Assembly: GCA_964396555.1 (NCBI GenBank)
Contig: CAYNFX010000001.1
Span: forward strand, 14,751 to 78,750
Source: Geofilum sp964396555
GTDB taxonomy: Bacteria > Bacteroidota > Bacteroidia > Bacteroidales > Marinilabiliaceae
Reading direction: 5' to 3'
Length of the DNA: 64,000 nucleotides
Below are positions 17,246 through 25,674 of the stretch, one piece after another; the first letter of the stretch is position 1, and the number at the start of each line of letters is the position of its first letter. The notes below the pieces were generated by a model. It worked only from the letters and a program-made list of their open reading frames with translations, was not told where the DNA came from and made no database searches. The position numbers and the translations under genes were made by a program.

Positions 17246-20200
17246 CCCTGCTTTTTAATCCATTTGGTTAGTATGTTTTCCAAAGTCTCGAAACGTACTG
17301 GTTTCCCGATATAATCATTCATTCCGGCTTCAATGCATATTTCTCGATCTCCCTTAAGGACATTGGCTGTCATAGCAATGACAGGAAGCCTGAACCCTCT
17401 TGATCTAAGTTCCTTAGTTGCATCCAGACCATTAAGCTCCGGCATTTGAACATCCATCAGAATAAGGTTGAACTCACTGCCCTTTTTGTCCATCAGATCT
17501 ACTGCCTCCCTGCCGTTGGTAACGATAGTGACTTGATAGTCTAGTTTCAGGAGCATTTTCTCAGCTATCTTCTGGTTTATCGGATTGTCTTCTACGAGCA
17601 GAATGTGCTTTTTGCCCATATTTGTCTTATCATCTTCAGTGTTGATTTCGACGCTTTTATGCTCCAGGTTTTCTGTCCCTATATTGAAAAGCTCTGCTGT
17701 TGCAGCAAATAGAGTCGAATGCTTAACAGGCTTATGTAATATCTTGTCAAATCCTTTGAAATTGTGAGGAGTAATAGTTTTTGGATTTGCTACAAGAAGC
17801 AATGCTTTAATAGAGGGTGACAATTCCTTTACCTCCTGAATAAACTTGTTTTCTATCTCTCTTAGCAAATGATTGTCTGCTATCAGCATGTGATAATTGG
17901 GGTACTTGCTCATGAACTGGATACCTTCCTGAACTGTTGCAGCTGTAGTAACATTCATGCCCCAAATAGTAAGAGTCTTGCCTAAAAGCTTGGTGTTGGT
18001 TTCGTGGTCATCAACTATTAGCACATTAAGGCCACTGAACCTCCCTTTGAATGAATTGATTGAAGGAGTTTGAATATCTATTTTAAAGGGTAGGACGAAG
18101 TGGAAGACACTCCCCGGGTTGGTTTTGGACGAAGAATAGGTCGGATTTGGACTTTCAATCCAGATTTTGCCATGCATAAGCTCAACCAGCATTTTTGAGA
18201 TACTTGTTCCCAGTCCAGTTCCTCCGTATTTCCTGGTAGTTGATCCATCAAGCTGGGTGAAGGAGTCAAAGACCTTTTCTAGCTTTCCAGCAGGTATTCC
18301 AATTCCAGAATCCTGAACTTTGAAATGAAGGCTAATATCATCCCCTTTGCGAGATACAACAGCTACAGACAGAATGACCTCACCCTGGTCTGTGAATTTG
18401 ACGGAATTCCCCAAAAGATTGGTGAGTACCTGAACAAGGCGTCCCTCATCACCAATAAGGATTGAAGGTATGTTCTCGTCAAGGTCGACATTAATCTCAA
18501 GACCTTTTTCATTTGCCTTAAATGATATCTGATCTAGCAGGTATTCTACAGTGTCGTTAATGTTGAAAGGCTGATATTCGATCTTCATCTTACCAGCTTC
18601 TATCTTTGAGAAGTCGAGTATATCATTGATGATTGAGATCAGGTTGTCGCATGATTTGGATATTACCGACAGAATGTTACGTTGTTCCTTCTCAAGATCA
18701 GTATTTGCCAGAAGCTCGGAAGCTCCAACAATACCGTTCATTGGGGTACGAATCTCATGACTCATATTGGCAAGGAATTCTGATTTAGCTTTATTGGCTT
18801 CGGCTTCCTTCTGTTGAAGTTCCTTTTGAGCCGTGATATCCATAAATGCCTCAAGCCTTACTGATTCGTTGTTTAGCTTAATTGGTATTATATTCTTGAG
18901 GACTGTTCGGGAAATATTGTTTTCAGGAACAGTTAATTGTTCCTCACGGGTTTGAACGTTCAGCCCTGAGTTTATCTGGTGATAGTGGTTTTCAGAGTTT
19001 AACTTAAAAAACTGACTGTATGAATGGGTATTTATATAAAGGCGAGCATCATCAAGGCTGTCAAAACCCATGGTTTTGGCAGCTGTCTGGTTAATTTCAA
19101 TAATTTTCTGCTTGTCGTCTACGACCATAATACCTACAGGCAGGTTCTCGGTTATATTTTTCAGGTTTTCAATAGATTCGTTGAGAGACTCAGTAAGTAA
19201 ACGTTTCTCTGTGATATCTTCCCTGATAATAATGAAATTGGATATAGTGTTTGCTTCATTAAATACTGGAGAGATCTGAACCCTTTCCCAGTATGTCATT
19301 CCTGCTTTGTTGCGAGTCTCTATTTCACCGCTCCATGTATTACCAACTTGAATGGTGGCCATCACTATCTCAGAGAAATCATAGATACCGTTGTTGCTGA
19401 AAAAATATGGACGTGTACCAATCACCTCCTCCTTTAAATATCCAGTCTTTAATACATAGCTTTCATTAACGTATTCGGTAACCCCTCTGGTGTTGGTAAT
19501 CATTATAGCCACCGGACTCTGCTCGACAGCCATCAACAGTTTTTTGCTGTTGAGTTCAGCTTTTTGTCTGGTTAGGATGACCTTTGAAATCTGGATTATT
19601 ACAATGTAGGTGATACCTCCTGCGAAAAATGTAAAAAGGATCAGGCTTATGTATTTAAGTCGATTATATCGTTTCAGTACATTAATACTGGTCTCACTTA
19701 CTGACAGTACATTTTTTTGTATATCAAAAGAAATTTTCCTTTCTATTTCGAAGATTCTGTTGAAGATCCCATCTACTTGTTTCATGTAAAAGGCAAGAGT
19801 CTCATTAATCTGATCCCTTACGTTTACTGCACTGTCAGATGCGGCCTTGATTGTTGCGTTGATTCTGGAGGAAAGGGACTGTAGGTCGCTTATCGCCGGG
19901 TAGAGTTGCCTTACTTCGCTTATTGTACCTGTATACCAGTCTGCTTCATAGACAATCAGCTCGATTATTTCATCGGCTGAAGCCAGATTGGCAGAATTAT
20001 GGTACTCGTACATTCCTCCTTGATCCAATATCCTAAGGATGTTCAGACACTCGTCAATCTTTAGACCTATCTGCGAATGTATATTTGATAGTTGCTGCGG
20101 GTGTGTTGCTGAAAGGTAAGTTGTGAATGCTATCTGGGTGTTGAGAAGCTGTTCCTTAAGTATAAAGTCAAGTTTCTGTTTCTGCTCCTGGTTACGTATC

Positions 20201-20406
20201 ATCTGCTGATAGCGGAGCGTATAGTTTTTGTCAAAGTAGTTTTCTATAAACAGAATAATGAAGATAGTAAACAGGAAAATGCCAAGAAGCCAAAACAACT
20301 TATTAATTACCGGTTCTTTTATGAACGGCAATAGGCTGTCCCTGTACTTAAGCTTAAATAGCCTTTTACTTGAAGCAAGTTTCGTTTTAATTCCTGCTTT
20401 TATCAT
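17242..20406 (-). CDS. Hybrid sensor histidine kinase with two PAS and two receiver domains
   Basis: 1054 residues. Two membrane helices (about 38-58 and 252-275) bracket a periplasmic helical sensor domain of nearly 200 residues. Two PAS domains follow (about 290-400 and 415-525), then HisKA with ANMSHEIRTPMNG (phospho-acceptor His550), an ATPase domain with VQDSGIGIP and GGTGLG, a divergent receiver (VLIVDDHETN, LIADN, LHKPV) and a canonical receiver (LLVEDNPINQ, LILMDVQMP with Asp985, GKPV). It has no DNA-binding output, so signal must pass to another regulator. The start overlaps by 20 bases the end of a solute-binding lipoprotein gene, suggesting a joint sensing unit. Confidence 0.95.
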   Translation of the reverse strand: MIKAGIKTKLASSKRLFKLKYRDSLLPFIKEPVINKLFWLLGIFLFTIFIILFIENYFDKNYTLRYQQMIRNQEQKQKLDFILKEQLLNTQIAFTTYLSATHPQQLSNIHSQIGLKIDECLNILRILDQGGMYEYHNSANLASADEIIELIVYEADWYTGTISEVRQLYPAISDLQSLSSRINATIKAASDSAVNVRDQINETLAFYMKQVDGIFNRIFEIERKISFDIQKNVLSVSETSINVLKRYNRLKYISLILFTFFAGGITYIVIIQISKVILTRQKAELNSKKLLMAVEQSPVAIMITNTRGVTEYVNESYVLKTGYLKEEVIGTRPYFFSNNGIYDFSEIVMATIQVGNTWSGEIETRNKAGMTYWERVQISPVFNEANTISNFIIIREDITEKRLLTESLNESIENLKNITENLPVGIMVVDDKQKIIEINQTAAKTMGFDSLDDARLYINTHSYSQFFKLNSENHYHQINSGLNVQTREEQLTVPENNISRTVLKNIIPIKLNNESVRLEAFMDITAQKELQQKEAEANKAKSEFLANMSHEIRTPMNGIVGASELLANTDLEKEQRNILSVISKSCDNLISIINDILDFSKIEAGKMKIEYQPFNINDTVEYLLDQISFKANEKGLEINVDLDENIPSILIGDEGRLVQVLTNLLGNSVKFTDQGEVILSVAVVSRKGDDISLHFKVQDSGIGIPAGKLEKVFDSFTQLDGSTTRKYGGTGLGTSISKMLVELMHGKIWIESPNPTYSSSKTNPGSVFHFVLPFKIDIQTPSINSFKGRFSGLNVLIVDDHETNTKLLGKTLTIWGMNVTTAATVQEGIQFMSKYPNYHMLIADNHLLREIENKFIQEVKELSPSIKALLLVANPKTITPHNFKGFDKILHKPVKHSTLFAATAELFNIGTENLEHKSVEINTEDDKTNMGKKHILLVEDNPINQKIAEKMLLKLDYQVTIVTNGREAVDLMDKKGSEFNLILMDVQMPELNGLDATKELRSRGFRLPVIAMTANVLKGDREICIEAGMNDYIGKPVRFETLENILTKWIKKQG

Positions 20407-21265
20407 CTTCGGGCATTACATTGCTTTGAAATTCAAGCTGACTTTTTCTGTATATCCCATGAGATTTGAAAATGTCGGTTCCAACAGGAGAGTTTAGCAT
20501 TGACATAAAAGTGTGAGCCAGTCCGGGATACCTTGATGTTTTTAGTACAGATGCATAAACATCGTATTTTGTATCAGGCATGTTCAGACTGATAGTATCG
20601 ACTTTTTCGATATTACCGTTGTAGAAGAAACTTGATGTCCAATCAAGTCCCAGACTTGCCTCTCCGTTATAAATCCTTCTAATTATCCCTCTATTATCAA
20701 CAGACAGTGCTATACTGTTGTTTAATACTTCAGAATAAACTCCTGCATAACTTAGTATCTGTTTTGTTACAAAGCCCAGGGAGCTGGTCTCTGGATTGGC
20801 AATAATGACAGCATATTTTTCTTCTTGCATGGATGTGAGATCACCCCCGAAGCCTTCCGGGTTACCTTTAGAAACCACAAAAACCAGTCTGTTGGTGCCT
20901 ATGTATAAAGAATCGCCAATTATGTTTGGCTGTATTTCCCTTAGAATGTCAAATCCTGATCTAATATCGGGAATGAAGAGATCGCCAGTCTGAGTATCAG
21001 CAATAATACTTACAAGATTTCTGATATTACCGTTTTGTATTGTAATACGGCATTTGTACATTCTTTCAAATTGCTTGCATATTGAATCCAGTGGAGCTGA
21101 GACCCCGTTTTCACAATATAATACCAGCTCAGGGACAATAGTTTCCTGAACCTGTCTGTCGGATTTCCTTTTTTTTTGCCCGCAGGCAAGAAAAAATACG
21201 ATAAAAATCGTAATCATAAGTCCGGCAAAAAACTTAGATAGTATGCCTCTAAGAGCTTTCTCCAT
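20387..21265 (-). CDS. Extracellular solute-binding lipoprotein (ModA/SBP-like)
   Basis: 292 residues. The N-terminal helix ends in FFLACGQ with lipobox Cys28, so the protein is lipid-anchored. The body has the periplasmic binding protein II pattern: LVLYCENGVSAPLDSICKQFE, LFIPDIRSGFDILRE, LVFVVSKGNP and NPETSSLGFVTKQILSYAG, similar to molybdate/tungstate-type or PstS-like proteins. No ABC permease or ATPase gene is nearby. The gene overlaps the following hybrid histidine kinase by 20 bases, so it is likelier a ligand-sensing partner than a transport component (inference). Confidence 0.82.
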   Translation of the reverse strand: MEKALRGILSKFFAGLMITIFIVFFLACGQKKRKSDRQVQETIVPELVLYCENGVSAPLDSICKQFERMYKCRITIQNGNIRNLVSIIADTQTGDLFIPDIRSGFDILREIQPNIIGDSLYIGTNRLVFVVSKGNPEGFGGDLTSMQEEKYAVIIANPETSSLGFVTKQILSYAGVYSEVLNNSIALSVDNRGIIRRIYNGEASLGLDWTSSFFYNGNIEKVDTISLNMPDTKYDVYASVLKTSRYPGLAHTFMSMLNSPVGTDIFKSHGIYRKSQLEFQSNVMPEDDKSRN

Positions 21266-21481
21266 AATTTCCCCTTAATCCTGTAACGTTTAACACACAA
21301 ACCATTCCGGTCAAATGGTAAAAGTTTTGTCAACACACATCTTCTGAAACTGTAAACGTTTCATAGACCCAAAATCGTATTATGACTAAAGAGATTTTGT
21401 AACCGGATACTCAGCACGAATACCTTGCATTCCGCAAATTAGGTAAAGGGGAGATAAAATGCTTTTGTTTTATCACTAAAA

Positions 21482-21506
21482 ACCGATTATTTGTCAAAAA
21501 TAATCG
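21482..21506 (-). terminator. Terminator after the YbhN-like gene
   Basis: Read on the minus strand, CGATTATTT and AAATAATCG form a nine-pair AT-rich stem three bases after the stop codon of the gene ending at 21510, followed by GTTTTTAG. Its AT content makes it weaker than the other terminators here. Confidence 0.65.
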
Positions 21507-21509
21507 AAT

Positions 21510-22577
21510 TTATCTGGTGATAATGTGCCTTTTAATCCATCTGGGGACTACAAAAACACCAATCAGAAGGTAAGAATAGTAGCTTATAAGTCTCCAAATA
21601 AATGCAAGTGCTATTCCGGTGCCAGCGGGGATAAGATAACCCAGAAAGCCGTGAAAAGCATATTCGGCAAAGCCGCTTCCTCCGGGAGTGGGACTTACCA
21701 ACATCATTATCCATATTACCAGCTGCTTTCCGAAGACCAGTATATGTCCTTCCGGATCAAGCAAACGGAAGCCGAAGAATGCAACAATGAGTGCATTAAC
21801 TAGCCAGTAGCGTGCCGTCCAGCTAATTGCAGTGGCCATAAAGGCCTTTATCCAGTTGCTGACCGGCCAATGCTTGAATTCATTTGAGGCCTGAATAAGT
21901 TCGGAACCAGATTCATTTGCCTGTGGTCTCCACTTACGGATAAAGGAAAGTTTGAAAATCCACAACAGCAGCAGTTTTAAACCCCTGGGGTTTACGAAAA
22001 GCCCATAGACTACTGCAAGTATGTATAAGAATTTTATGCTGTAACCTACCAGAGCAAAGACTACAAAGGGATTCTTATACCAAATTATGGCTGTTTCGGA
22101 AGGACTTAGTGAGAACAAGGAGAGACCTCCTGCAATAAGGAATATTGCAGGCAAAGCAATAATGAAATACAACTCGTCAAGGAATGAAGTAAGTAGCACT
22201 ATTGCGGTGCTTCTTCCTAATCGTATGCCTTCCTTGTTGATAAAAAATACTGCTACGCTGGTACCTCCAACTACCGAGGGAGTTATTGCTGATGTAAATT
22301 CCCAAAGCATAATTATATTGAACACCTTTCGCCAGCTTAGTTTTTTTTCGCTCAGGATACGTAAGCGAAGCATATAACCAAAATCACGTATTGTCATAAA
22401 TAGTACTGCGACCAACAACCAAAATGCAGTATGAAGGTTGAAAGTAAGCAGGCTAAGCGATCCGGGCTCATATTCCTTGTACATCAGATAACCAGTTACA
22501 GCAATTCCTATTGCGATTGGCAAAATAATTTTTACAGGGCTTATGCTCTTAAGGACTTTTGCTGAATTATCAGTCAT
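21510..22577 (-). CDS. Lysylphosphatidylglycerol synthase TM/UPF0104 (YbhN-like) membrane protein
   Basis: 355 residues with about eight membrane helices. Family features are the N-terminal ILPIAIGIAVTGYLMYKEYEP, the DFGYMLRLRIL helix, SAITPSVVGGTSVAVFFINKEG, and near the C terminus MLVSPTPGGSGFAEYAFHGFLG. This is the flippase-like domain also found at the N terminus of MprF. A lipid or isoprenoid-linked substrate is likely, but not determined. It is a single-gene unit upstream of tRNA-Ala. Confidence 0.86.
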   Translation of the reverse strand: MTDNSAKVLKSISPVKIILPIAIGIAVTGYLMYKEYEPGSLSLLTFNLHTAFWLLVAVLFMTIRDFGYMLRLRILSEKKLSWRKVFNIIMLWEFTSAITPSVVGGTSVAVFFINKEGIRLGRSTAIVLLTSFLDELYFIIALPAIFLIAGGLSLFSLSPSETAIIWYKNPFVVFALVGYSIKFLYILAVVYGLFVNPRGLKLLLLWIFKLSFIRKWRPQANESGSELIQASNEFKHWPVSNWIKAFMATAISWTARYWLVNALIVAFFGFRLLDPEGHILVFGKQLVIWIMMLVSPTPGGSGFAEYAFHGFLGYLIPAGTGIALAFIWRLISYYSYLLIGVFVVPRWIKRHIITR

Positions 22578-22690
22578 CTTCTGGTGTTCTTGTAGCGGAT
22601 TATTATCTGGATACTACAGGAATTAGGATTCCATTGCTTCTGCAGTGTTGTTACCTAACAAACTGTGTGCAGAATTTGTTTGTGCAAAAT

Positions 22691-22720
22691 AAAAAAGCCC
22701 GTCGACTGACGGGCTTTTTT
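22691..22720. terminator. Bidirectional terminator beside tRNA-Ala
   Basis: GCCCGTC and GACGGGC pair around the loop GACT and are flanked by six A on the left and six T on the right, so the hairpin is a good intrinsic terminator on both strands. It lies 20 bases past the tRNA-Ala 3' end. Confidence 0.9.
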
Positions 22721-22739
22721 ATTTTGCCTCTTGGTTTTG

Positions 22740-22813
22740 TGGAGACAAGGGGAGTCGAACCCCTGACCTTTTGGCTGCCAGCCAAACGCTCTAGCCAACT
22801 GAGCTATGCCCCC
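22740..22813 (-). tRNA. tRNA-Ala (anticodon GGC)
   Basis: A 74-base cloverleaf on the minus strand: acceptor GGGGGCA with TGTCTCC, D arm with AGCTCAGTTGGCTAGAGC, anticodon stem TTTGG/CCAAA around CTGGCAG giving anticodon GGC, and T arm AGGGG-TTCGACT-CCCCT. CCA is not encoded. Confidence 0.96.
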
Positions 22814-22830
22814 ATGCTTTTTAGCGCTTG

Positions 22831-22861
22831 CAAATATATTTTTTTCCGGGATAAGTAACAA
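22831..22861 (-). promoter_or_regulatory. Promoter for tRNA-Ala
   Basis: On the minus strand TTG (22859-22861), 20 bases, then TATATTTG (22831-22838) match the Bacteroidota consensus. The -7 box lies 17 bases before the mature tRNA 5' end. Confidence 0.7.
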
Positions 22862-23142
22862 GATATTCATGTGAATTTATTCTGAGAGGCAATTTGTCTG
22901 GCCTGTACTTTTATATAAATACAGATAAATGCTTGTTATATTATGTTTTGAGCTTTTGTGGAGATTACATTTACACTCGTTAATAAATTTTAAAAAACAC
23001 CCCTGGCTTTAATTTTAAGTTTAATTGCTTGTAATATGTTTGCATAAAGATTAATTTTAGGCTCTCTTTACTGAGGAATTTTTAGGGAAAAATAATAGGG
23101 AGCCCGGTATTGTTAAGTTAACAAACAAATTACCATTTTATT
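22862..23142 (+). other. AT-rich upstream region of the TonB-like cluster
   Basis: Between the tRNA-Ala promoter and the first TonB-like gene there is no credible reading frame. The only signal I see is TATGTTTG at 23035-23042, a possible -7 box that would give a leader of roughly 90 bases for the first TonB-like gene. No strong hairpin is apparent. Confidence 0.35.
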
Positions 23143-23835
23143 ATGATAGAGGTTAAGAAGTCACCAAAGGCCAATTTGGAGAGCAAAAAGCCGATTTTTA
23201 CCCAGATCGGCCTTGTTGTAGTCCTATCATTGGTTCTTGTTGCATTTGAATGGACATGGACCGACGTAAATGTCGATCTTCAAGAGACTACTGATGAGGT
23301 TGCAGTTGAAGAAGAAATTGTGCCAATTACTCGTCAGGATGAGACCCCACCGCCCCCACCGCCCCCACCGGCAGTTACAGATGTTCTGAACATTGTTGAC
23401 GACAATGCTGATATTGATATTGAGTTGGAGATTATGGACTCTGAGTTGGATGAGACTGCAATGATCGATTTCACCCAAGTTGTTGCAACTGAGGAAGAAC
23501 GTGATAATGAAGGCGAGATCTTTATGATTGTTGAAGAGATGCCTGAGTTTCCAGGTGGACAAGAAGCCCTTCAAAAGTATCTTGTAGAAAACATTCGTTA
23601 TCCAGTTATTGCTGAAGAAAACGGTATTCAAGGCCGTGTTTTTGTCAGCTTTGTAATTAACCAAAAGGGTGAGGTTACAAATGCTACAGTAATGCGTGGT
23701 GTTGACTCTCACCTGGATCGTGAGGCTCTTCGTGTGATTCAGGCTATGCCTAAATGGAAGCCCGGAAAGCAAAGAAATTCACCTGTAAGGGTATCATGCG
23801 TAGTTCCTGTAAACTTTGTACTAAGGCAACGATAA
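23143..23835 (+). CDS. TonB-like energy transducer, paralogue 1 of 3
   Basis: 230 residues. A short cytoplasmic start (MIEVKKSPKANLESKK) precedes one membrane helix (about 23-37, IGLVVVLSLVLVAFEW). A periplasmic linker holds eight consecutive prolines near residue 67 and an acidic stretch. The C-terminal TonB domain runs from EEMPEFPGGQEAL to the end, with YPVIAEENGIQGRVFVSF, HLDREALRVIQAMPKWKPGK and VPVNFVL. Such proteins transmit proton-motive energy to TonB-dependent outer-membrane receptors. No ExbB/ExbD genes are adjacent. A terminator follows, so it is probably its own unit. Confidence 0.9.
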   Translation: MIEVKKSPKANLESKKPIFTQIGLVVVLSLVLVAFEWTWTDVNVDLQETTDEVAVEEEIVPITRQDETPPPPPPPPAVTDVLNIVDDNADIDIELEIMDSELDETAMIDFTQVVATEEERDNEGEIFMIVEEMPEFPGGQEALQKYLVENIRYPVIAEENGIQGRVFVSFVINQKGEVTNATVMRGVDSHLDREALRVIQAMPKWKPGKQRNSPVRVSCVVPVNFVLRQR

Positions 23836-23860
23836 GCCTGAATTTCAGGTTTTAGATAAT

Positions 23861-23893
23861 AAAAAGGGGCTGCCGTAAGGTCAGCCCCTTTTT
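23861..23893 (+). terminator. Terminator after TonB-like gene 1
   Basis: GGGGCTG pairs with CAGCCCC, flanked by five A and five T. The stem is extended by A-T pairs. Confidence 0.88.
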
Positions 23894-24043
23894 GTGCAGG
23901 GATTTGAACAGAAAGTTGATTTTTTTGTTCGGTTTTTGTTTACTTTTAGGTTTGTATTTCGTACATTATTACTAGTATCAAGGCCCAAATATATTGATTG
24001 GATCCTGTTTCATAAGGAGTTAACCTATTAAAATTTGTGCGTC

Positions 24044-24739
24044 ATGATAGAAGTAAAGAAATCACCTAAGGCTGATCTTGAAAAGCGGAAACCAGTTTTT
24101 ACTGAGATAGGCTTAGTAGTAGTCCTTTCTTTGGTGCTTGTTGCCTTTGAATGGACATGGACAGAAGTCAATGCTAAAGTTATTGCAGCTGAAGGTCTTG
24201 TAGATGTAGAAGAGGAGATTGTCCCTATAACACGACAGGAAGATAATACGCCTACCCCTGCAGTGCCAAAAGCATTTGATATCCTTACTATTGTTGAAGA
24301 TATCTATGATATAGATGAAGATCTTGATTTCCTGAACTCCGATTTTACTGAAGATGCAGCAGTTGATTACAATCAGATTTATCAAGCTACATATGATGAT
24401 GCGAGAGTGGAGAGTGATGAGATTTTTAGAATTGTTCAGGAAATGCCTGAATTTCCCGGAGGGGAAGGGGCTCTTTTCAAGTACATAGCAAACAACATAA
24501 GGTATCCTGTTATTGCTGAAGAGAATGAAATACAAGGTCGCGTGTATGTACAGTTTGTAGTTAATGAGAGGGGTGAGGTTACAAATGTTGAGTTATTTCG
24601 TGGAGTTGATACACACCTAGACCGTGAAGCTTTACGTGTAGTTCAGTCTTTACCTAAGTGGAAACCCGGAAAACAAAGGAACATGTATGTTAAGGTAGCA
24701 TTTATTATTCCTGTTAACTTTGTCCTTCAACAAAAGTGA
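24044..24739 (+). CDS. TonB-like energy transducer, paralogue 2 of 3
   Basis: 231 residues from the ATG at 24044; a TTG nine bases upstream is less likely because the paralogues all begin at the equivalent of MIEVKKSP. The membrane helix IGLVVVLSLVLVAFEW is nearly identical to that of its neighbours and the TonB domain includes EMPEFPGGEGAL and REALRVVQSLPKWKPGK. The linker has lost the polyproline run and reads EDNTPTPAVPKAF. This may change its reach or partners in the periplasm. Confidence 0.88.
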   Translation: MIEVKKSPKADLEKRKPVFTEIGLVVVLSLVLVAFEWTWTEVNAKVIAAEGLVDVEEEIVPITRQEDNTPTPAVPKAFDILTIVEDIYDIDEDLDFLNSDFTEDAAVDYNQIYQATYDDARVESDEIFRIVQEMPEFPGGEGALFKYIANNIRYPVIAEENEIQGRVYVQFVVNERGEVTNVELFRGVDTHLDREALRVVQSLPKWKPGKQRNMYVKVAFIIPVNFVLQQK

Positions 24740-24761
24740 GCCTGATTGAAGAATTTGCAGA

Positions 24762-24790
24762 AGGGCTGTCAGTAGAACAGCCTCTTTTGT
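24762..24790 (+). terminator. Terminator after TonB-like gene 2
   Basis: GGGCTGT and ACAGCCT form a seven-pair stem (one G-T) followed by CTTTTGTTTTG. It is weaker than those after genes 1 and 3, so read-through into gene 3, 89 bases after the stop codon, is possible. Confidence 0.7.
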
Positions 24791-24828
24791 TTTGATGTGC
24801 TGTTTTTATTTTAAAATTTAGTTTTTAT

Positions 24829-25515
24829 ATGGAAGTTAAGAAATCACCAAAAGCAAACCTTGAAAGCAAGAAAGCGGTTTTTACACAGATCGGGCTTGTA
24901 GTGGTTCTTTCTATTGTGCTTATTGCTTTTGAATGGACCTGGTCGGATTACAGTGTTGACATTGATGTTACAGATAGTGAGGCGAGCGTTGAGGAAGAGA
25001 TTATACCTATTACTCGGCAGGATGACACACCGCCTCCACCGCCTCCACCACCGGCCGCTGCTGACATTCTCAGTATAGTAGAGAATGATGCAGAACTTGA
25101 TGCAGAACTTGAGATTTTTGATTCAGAGTTGGATCAGGCTGCAGCTGTTGATTTCAATCAGGTCTATCAGATAGTTGAGGATGAAAGAGATGAAAGCAAT
25201 GAAATTTTTGTGTTTGCTGAGGAAATGCCTGAATTTCCAGGAGGTCAAGTTGCTATGCAAAAGTTTATAGCTGAGAATATTAAGTATCCAGTTATAGCTA
25301 AGGAAAACAGAGTTCAGGGCAGGGTTTACGTTGAGTTTGTAGTTAATGAGAAGGGTGCTGTTACAAATCCCAGAGTAATGCGTGGCGTGGACCCTAATCT
25401 TGACCGTGAAGCCCTTCGTGTAGTTCAGGCTATGCCAAACTGGAAACCTGGTAAACAAAGAAACAAGGCAGTTAAAGTTTCTATTACTCTTCCTGTAAAC
25501 TTTAAGATTGAGTAG
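24829..25515 (+). CDS. TonB-like energy transducer, paralogue 3 of 3
   Basis: 228 residues with the same plan as the two genes upstream: MEVKKSPKANLESKKAVFTQ, one membrane helix, a linker with eight consecutive prolines, and a C-terminal TonB domain from EEMPEFPGGQVAM to VNFKIE. It is closer to paralogue 1 than to paralogue 2 in the linker and N terminus. The local triplication suggests recent tandem duplication followed by divergence of the acidic linker. Confidence 0.88.
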   Translation: MEVKKSPKANLESKKAVFTQIGLVVVLSIVLIAFEWTWSDYSVDIDVTDSEASVEEEIIPITRQDDTPPPPPPPPAAADILSIVENDAELDAELEIFDSELDQAAAVDFNQVYQIVEDERDESNEIFVFAEEMPEFPGGQVAMQKFIAENIKYPVIAKENRVQGRVYVEFVVNEKGAVTNPRVMRGVDPNLDREALRVVQAMPNWKPGKQRNKAVKVSITLPVNFKIE

Positions 25516-25538
25516 TAGGATTGATGAATTGAATTTAT

Positions 25539-25577
25539 CAGAAGGCTGTTTCACAAAAAACAGCCTTCTGTTTTTTG
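25539..25577 (+). terminator. Terminator after TonB-like gene 3
   Basis: A perfect 13-pair stem, CAGAAGGCTGTTT with AAACAGCCTTCTG, is followed by six T. Confidence 0.92.
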
Positions 25578-25674
25578 TGAAACAACCTTTGCTGGTTATA
25601 ATATTGCAATAATTTCCTTAAACAGGGAGCTAGTCGTATTTTTTTGAAGTAATTTTAAGCAAACTGATTTACAG

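Noticed and set aside
22655..22870. 71-codon minus-strand frame over tRNA-Ala
   Set aside because: It is the well-known false protein (GGIAQLARAFGWQPKGQGFDSP) produced by translating a tRNA gene.
23341..23372. CCACCGCCC short repeats in the first TonB-like gene
   Set aside because: They encode the polyproline linker and are not a CRISPR or mobile repeat.
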